DNA of 64,000 bases. It comes from Salarias fasciatus. Taxonomy: Eukaryota > Chordata > Actinopteri > Blenniiformes > Blenniidae. A program made the position numbers and the translations under genes. The DNA lies in NCBI RefSeq assembly GCF_902148845.1, contig NC_043753.1:10668843-10732842 (forward strand). The letters run 5' to 3'. Shown here one piece after another: positions 58,823 to 64,000 of this stretch (position 1 is the first letter of the stretch; every line of letters starts with the position of its first letter). Under the pieces are notes generated by a model. That model made no database searches, was not told the origin of the DNA, and worked only from the letters and a program-made list of their open reading frames with translations.

Positions 58823-61474
58823 TCATTTGCCTTTCTTAAATTTGCCCAGCGTGGCTCCAGTTTTCTGCTTTTTCTTGGCTGAGCCTTTAGCCTCCGGTTC
58901 CTGAGTGAGACAGAAGACGGAGATGTGAACATTTCCGAGCAGCAGAATAAAACGGGCCGATCTAAATCAGGGGAGATTTTGGGGTTCACCTTCCGTTTGG
59001 AGGACAGGGATCCAGTGACGGTGAAGAACGAGTCCAGCCGTCCCTGCGTGCTGCCCTGTCTGCTCTTCGCGATCTTCTTACAGCCGTTGCGGATCCTGTC
59101 CTCGCTGCGCAACGTCGCACACAAATCAGGGAACAAAAAATACATCAGGGACAACACAACTCCTCACACACGTCATCTTGCAGCTGGTCGAACCCGCCCT
59201 TCGGTCTCACCTGAACTGCTTCTCGGCGCACATGAACTGGATCAGGCCCTCCTCGTCCGGCTCCTGCCACTTCAGCTCCACCGACCCGCAGTCCACCACC
59301 TCCGGCTCCAGGAAGAGGCGGCGGGCCTCTTTGTACAGCCAGTCCTCGGGGGGCGGGTGCTTCTGCAGCGAGGACCGACACACACGCACACACACACACA
59401 CCATCAGAACCACGTCTCTGTGTAAAAGTGTGCGGGTGGCGGCGGCGACGGCTCACCTTGGAGTCGATGTTCTCCAGGATCTCCTCGATGGTGCCGTGCT
59501 GCTTGATCAGGTCGATGGCCCTCTTGGGGCCGATGCCCTTGATGGTGCCGCAGTAGTCGCAGCCCAGCAGGATGCAGAGGTCGATGAACTGCGACCCCAA
59601 ACGCAGAAACCAGGAAGTTAGTCGGTGAGACTTCAGCCTGAGACTCCGTCCCGTCCTGCTGAGCTCCTACCTGTTCGTTAGAGAGGCCGATGTCCTGCAG
59701 GAGGCGACTGAAGTGGAACTCTTGAATTGGAAGTTTCCTGAAATCAAATTTTTAAAAATTACTTTTAGTCCCTTTTTTTTTTACGTTTCTTTCCTGGACT
59801 GGAGCGCACGTTGGATGTGTCCATACTTGGCTTCGCTGGCTGTGAGGTGTCTGAGCAGCACGTTGGTCCCGAAGGTCAGGCCGTCCATGTCCTCCGTCGC
59901 CGTGGCGAACACCTTCCCCGCTTTGACCAGGGCGGCGCAGCTGGCCTCGGCCTCGCAGGGCGCCTGGGACCCACACAGGAAACACAACAGGGCTTTCATT
60001 CAAGGAGTTTTTAAAAACTATACAGCAGAAATACGGATTTGATTCCAGAGCAAAAGCATAGATGGAGCACAAGAACAAGATATTCCTGATAATGAAGCTT
60101 TTTTTTTGTTGCACTTCAGTCATTCTGGACTTGGTTTGCATATTAAATCCTGTCAGTGGCGGCGGGGCAGGGAAGCGCTCTCACCTCGATGTACGGCACT
60201 CCCATCAGAGTCAGCAGCTTCTTGCACTCGTCGTTGTGCTGCTTGGTGACTTTGACCAGACGCTTGGTGAATTTGTCGATGTTCTCCTGTTCGCCTGAGG
60301 AACCGCAAAGCTAAATCAGAGCCGTTGTGGAAGTGATGGTAAAACTGCATGTCACTCAAAGCCTGGATCTATCATACTTCAATTCAATATTTTTTTCCCT
60401 CAGCTGAAAATAGAGGATAACACTATAGTATTTCAACCAAAAGTGATTAAGAGGAAAAAAAAAATCACATTATTTTAGACAATAATCCTTAATTACAAAA
60501 CATTTCAAGGCTCATCTAAGCTTCCAAAAACAACAACAGCACCTCTAGTGGCCTGGCAAGCTTACTACACTGTTTCTGCTGTTTCTAAGTGAACGAACAT
60601 CTGAACTTCTGTGACCTGTTTCTTTTGAACTGAAACTATAAGTAAAAACAGGAAATAAATATATTGATAAAACAAAAATGAGATGTTGGATCTGGATTTA
60701 TTTACCTTTTTCTTGGGCTTCTACGAGCATCTTCTCAGCCTCTGCTCTCCTCTCGCCTCTCTTCTCCAGCTGAAACATTTAAGAATGAAAAACACGCCAC
60801 TTAAAGCTGAGCAGAAAATTCAAAACGCAGTAGCACAGACCACAAGGAAAAGGAACTCAAACTCATACGAACCTCTGCTGATTTGAGCTGCGGGGGCTTC
60901 CCATCGAACACGTACACCGGTTTGATTCCACTTTCCAGCATGCGGATTGTGCGGTAAAACATTCCCATCAGGTGGCTGCAAAGAAGAAGAAGAACAACGT
61001 ATGAGCTTGTAATACTGGAGCCGACATCGCAGAACGTTATTTTCAGTCTGATCAGTGCGACTGTACCTTGTCGTTTCTCCGTCTTCGTTCTGCAGAACGT
61101 TCCCATCCTGTCGCACTGCGATCAGGAACTGGTAGATGCACATGGAGGCATCAATGGCTATTTTTCTGCCTGCAAAAAGAAAAAAAACATTGTAAAGAGA
61201 GTCTACAACACAAAACTGTCAGCAGCAACTTGTTTATGTTTGGCACAACTCTTAGGCCAGTTATCATTTACACTTTGATACACACAATCAAAGACTGAAC
61301 AAAGAAAATTCACTTGAAATTACAGCTGAAGTAGCCTTCATTTGACTGAAAATGTTACTGTTTCAAGTGTCTTTCTAGGCCTAATTAGTTACCAAAGTAG
61401 TTCTTGATTTCTTGCTCTTTAATGGCGGCAGGGGCATGATCAGCAATCAGCTTGGCAAGTCCGTGTATTCCCAT
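58823..61474 (-). CDS. fen1: Flap endonuclease 1
   Basis: Structure-specific nuclease that removes 5' flaps during Okazaki fragment maturation and long-patch base excision repair, in the nucleus with PCNA. Eleven coding exons on the minus strand: 61393-61474, 61067-61169, 60873-60975, 60706-60769, 60185-60294, 59827-59963, 59671-59737, 59457-59588, 59211-59362, 58990-59104, 58823-58900. They join in phase to 380 residues, the length of human FEN1. Metal-binding acidic residues are visible in 'AIDASMCIY', 'YVFDGKPP', 'EAPCEAEAS', 'EDMDGLTFG' and '[14 protein letters not shown]'. The PCNA-binding PIP box is 'QGRLDSFF', followed by a lysine-rich nuclear localisation tail ending 'GKFKKGK'. The start is the ATG of '[10 protein letters not shown]', preceded by a splice acceptor at 61487. 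No defect is seen. Single-copy housekeeping anchor for the cluster. Confidence 0.98.
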
Positions 61475-61487
61475 CGTGGAAAGAAAT

Positions 61488-62543
61488 CTGAAATACAAAG
61501 AATTTATTCAAATGATGTTCTCCACTGAATATAACAACAGATCAGTATGAAAACTCTCTCACAGCATCTCCAGGACCTTCGTATGGACCAAGTTGGATAG
61601 CTACTGCAGGTGGCTCAACTACTACTTTACATAAGTGCATAAAGACTCACATTTCGACATGTGTGTCTACATAAGACAGGGTTTTAAGTATCTTTTTATA
61701 TTAAGTTTTTTTTTCAATTAAGAAATAAGATTGTTGATGGCTACTGGATTCCATCAACAATTAAAAATATCAAAACACAAAAACTGGAAATGTCAAAATA
61801 TTCTGTATACATAGTCTGCAACAGTCACGGTACATTAGGAAAAAAAAGAAATTTGTTTCCCCTTCTATGTATTCGTTACAAGTTATTAGAACATATTAAG
61901 CGTATTATAGGAATACATATTACACTTGTATAAATTTAAACAGATTTTTCCTGCCGCTCTAGCTGAAGGTTGAAGTCCCTCTCAACACTGAAAACCTCTG
62001 GAATTAACTATGTTCATGTAATGTCCACTCATTTTCAACTTATAATGATGATTTGGAAACTTTCAATTATTAGATTACATTATTGTTTAGGGTGTAATAA
62101 TCTATCGTTAAATTTGTGTGGTAAAGTTGTATCATTCTGTAGTCACAGTCTACATAGTTATGAAGAAAGCAAAGGAAATTTCTGTTGCTGCTCCTTGCAG
62201 GTTGTTTTCAGGAGAAACTCTGAATTAGATCATTTCAACCAATTACATTTCGCTTATGCACGACGATTTAAACATTCGCAACTTGCCATTAAAAATATAT
62301 GAAGGTAATCTAAACTACAGCGCTGTGTGCCACGAGTTAATCCACAGCGGCTTAAATCGACTTGTTTCTTGATGGAGTCTGGTGTGCAGCAGGGGTTTTG
62401 TCTGGGCAAGTACCAGGCCGCAGCTAGCTCAAAGGCTAAAACATAGAACGGCTCTAATTCAATCCAACTGTCGGTCTGTTTATTCAAAAAAATATCCACC
62501 GACGACATTAATGTTTAAATAAAAGGCTTTATGATCCACTCAC
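61488..62543. other. First intron of fen1
   Basis: AT-rich intron between the non-coding first exon and the exon with the start codon. No other feature is recognised. Confidence 0.7.
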
Positions 62544-62640
62544 CGGTTTACACACGCACTCCGGACTCCGTGGCGCGAAGCACTACGTCTGTTTCGCGGG
62601 AAATCAAATGGCAGGCATTACTAATCAAACTGTCAAACAG
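62544..62640 (-). promoter_or_regulatory. fen1: fen1 non-coding first exon and promoter
   Basis: A strong donor (ACCG then GTGAGTGG on minus) ends a non-coding exon at 62544. Upstream sequence toward 62640 includes CpG-containing and CGCGGGAAA sequence resembling an E2F site (TTTCGCGGGAAA at about 62592-62603), which fits an S-phase gene. The transcription start is not defined. Confidence 0.6.
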
Positions 62641-64000
62641 CTCGTCCTCACTTATCATAGAACTAAACGCATGGATTGGCACAAAAGGAGCTGATAAAGA
62701 CCGAAGTCTCCTAAAATAAAAAAGAACGGGTGGAAAGAATATCTGTGTTTGTCTATGGAGTGAGGAGTGACGTCTACATGTGTTTAAGCTACAATAAACC
62801 TGTCCATCGATGGTGCGGATGACTGGTCGGGTCTGAGCGGGAACTCGGGGCTTCCTATTGGTTGACGTTAGAGGAAATCCGGTCGGTGCTGAAACATAAC
62901 ACGGTCCTTTAGCTTCGAGCTCTAACAAACACAACATTATGTCAGTTTTTATTCAGTCCGTGTGTGTGACCTGCTGTCATTGTGAGTAACAGCTGGGGGA
63001 GAGGCTGTGAGGCTGTGGAGCGACTTCCGGGCTTGCAGGTGTGCGATACTCTCTCCGCCCACTCCGGAAAAACTCGTCGTTATTTTTTATTTTCCGAGGT
63101 GACGTGGACTCGGACCTCTCGTCCTGCAGGACTCGGTGTACCCGGATATGAGCGTAGCGGATCCACTGATACCCCGCAGGATTTCCGAGATGTTTGGTCG
63201 TAAGGTTGGATTTGTGTAGAGGAGAGGTGGAGGAGGTGGAGCAGGTCCGGGCCTGAAGTCTGAGGAATCCGGGCTGCTTTGGTTTGGCTGGATCTGCAGC
63301 ATCAGCACAGAAGTGACACAGCAGAGAGACTGGTACAGTGACTTCAGTTACATTTCAAGCTCCGAATGCAAATATGTGTGTTCAGATTAAATAATCCACG
63401 ACCTGCTGTTTTGCATTAATCTCTGAAGGCCTCATCGTTCCCATCAGCAGACAAAAAAAGATGTGCCCAGAGTTTGACCTTGTTCCCCCTGATATATCCT
63501 GGTAATTGATCAACGGGAAACAGACGCCTGTGCAGGGAACATCTGCAACCATTAAAAGCTTGCTCGGTTTAAAACTGTTTAAAAAAGAAACTGAATATTT
63601 TTTAAATGACACCTTTTTTCAGAGCATCTGTTAAGACTGTGAAGACAGGAAGAGATCAGAATGAGGAAGTGACTTAAAGATGAAATCAGCTTTCAGAAGG
63701 TTTCCATATGTGTGGAGCTATAAAAGACACGTTTCACTTCACGCTTGGCCACGCTTTCCTGATCACAAATATAATTTAATTAGTCTGAAAATGCTAAAAC
63801 AAGACTGTCAGTGCACTTGTAGTCCTGCTGATATGAAGCCAAACTAAGCATGTTAACCATAGTTATCAAACCTTTTAAAAAAAAAAACAACAACAAAAGG
63901 CAACACAAAGGCCCTGCCATAAACCAACAATCAAACATGTCTCAACCTCTATTGTATGAACACAATAGTATTGATCACACGAAGATATCTTGTCGTGAAA
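62640..64000. other. GC-rich region upstream of fen1 and right edge
   Basis: 62820-63260 is richer in GC and CpG than the rest of the window and could be a bidirectional promoter. 63300-64000 is AT-rich with no recognised exon. A spurious minus-strand open frame overlaps 62548-62937. Confidence 0.45.
63148..63199 (+). CDS. Candidate first coding exon of a divergent gene
   Basis: An ATG at 63148 opens 'MSVADPLIPRRISEMFG', followed by a donor-like GTAAGG at 63200. It lies in the GC-rich region and points away from fen1. Later exons would lie beyond the window. I do not recognise the protein. It may be chance. Confidence 0.25.

Noticed and set aside
62548-62937. 129-codon minus-strand frame beside fen1
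   Set aside because: It overlaps the fen1 promoter and first exon and shows no domain.

Overview
The window looks like nuclear DNA of a teleost fish, probably a percomorph. The reasons are compact GT-AG genes, a fish Rex3-type (RTE clade) LINE, tRNA-derived SINEs, hAT-like elements, CA microsatellites, and a complete fish-type flap endonuclease 1 gene. The species cannot be named from sequence alone.

The main content is a tandem cluster of seven Siglec-like (CD22/MAG-related) immunoglobulin receptor genes, here called A to G. Gene A (466-3799, minus) runs off the left edge. B (13042-17420), C (28199-31691) and D (34626-37918) are on the plus strand. E (41784-44666), F (49274-52963) and G (54845-57426) are on the minus strand. 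Each encodes a signal peptide, a Siglec-type V-set domain (paired cysteines in 'GSC..IPC', an E-strand cysteine, and an F-strand arginine in 'YYFR' or 'YFFR'), then two C2-type domains. The first C2 domain has the extra cysteine expected for the Siglec D1-D2 disulfide. All exon phases agree, and every gene complete in the window gives an uninterrupted predicted reading frame.

The genes differ behind the ectodomain. B, C, E and G have a neutral transmembrane segment and a tail with three tyrosine motifs of ITIM/ITSM type, so they look inhibitory. D and F have a lysine inside the transmembrane segment and a very short tail with one YVNT motif and no ITIM, so they look like activating or adaptor-coupled partners. 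D is a chimera: its front half matches B/C/E and its back half matches A/F, and a 31-bp fold-back palindrome marks the junction. The D2-D3 exon pair and the short intron between them are almost the same in all seven genes although the V domains differ, which suggests gene conversion.

Between the genes lie copies of upstream blocks (some without a gene), a truncated HIPK-like kinase relic (about 19.8-20.6 kb), two pieces of Rex3-type LINE (23.3-24.9 and 53.4-53.9 kb), other LINE scraps (4.3 and 40.7-41.5 kb), SINEs, a 945-bp hAT-type element with an exact 8-bp target duplication (21805-22749), and two solitary LTR fossils in or beside gene F. An inverted duplication with arms of about 2.7 kb (37.3-40.1 and 46.9-50.0 kb) surrounds gene E and makes D and F convergent.

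The right end holds fen1 (58823-61474 coding, minus strand, 11 coding exons, 380 aa), a housekeeping DNA replication gene that anchors the cluster. A GC-rich region beyond its promoter may carry the first exon of a divergent plus-strand gene.
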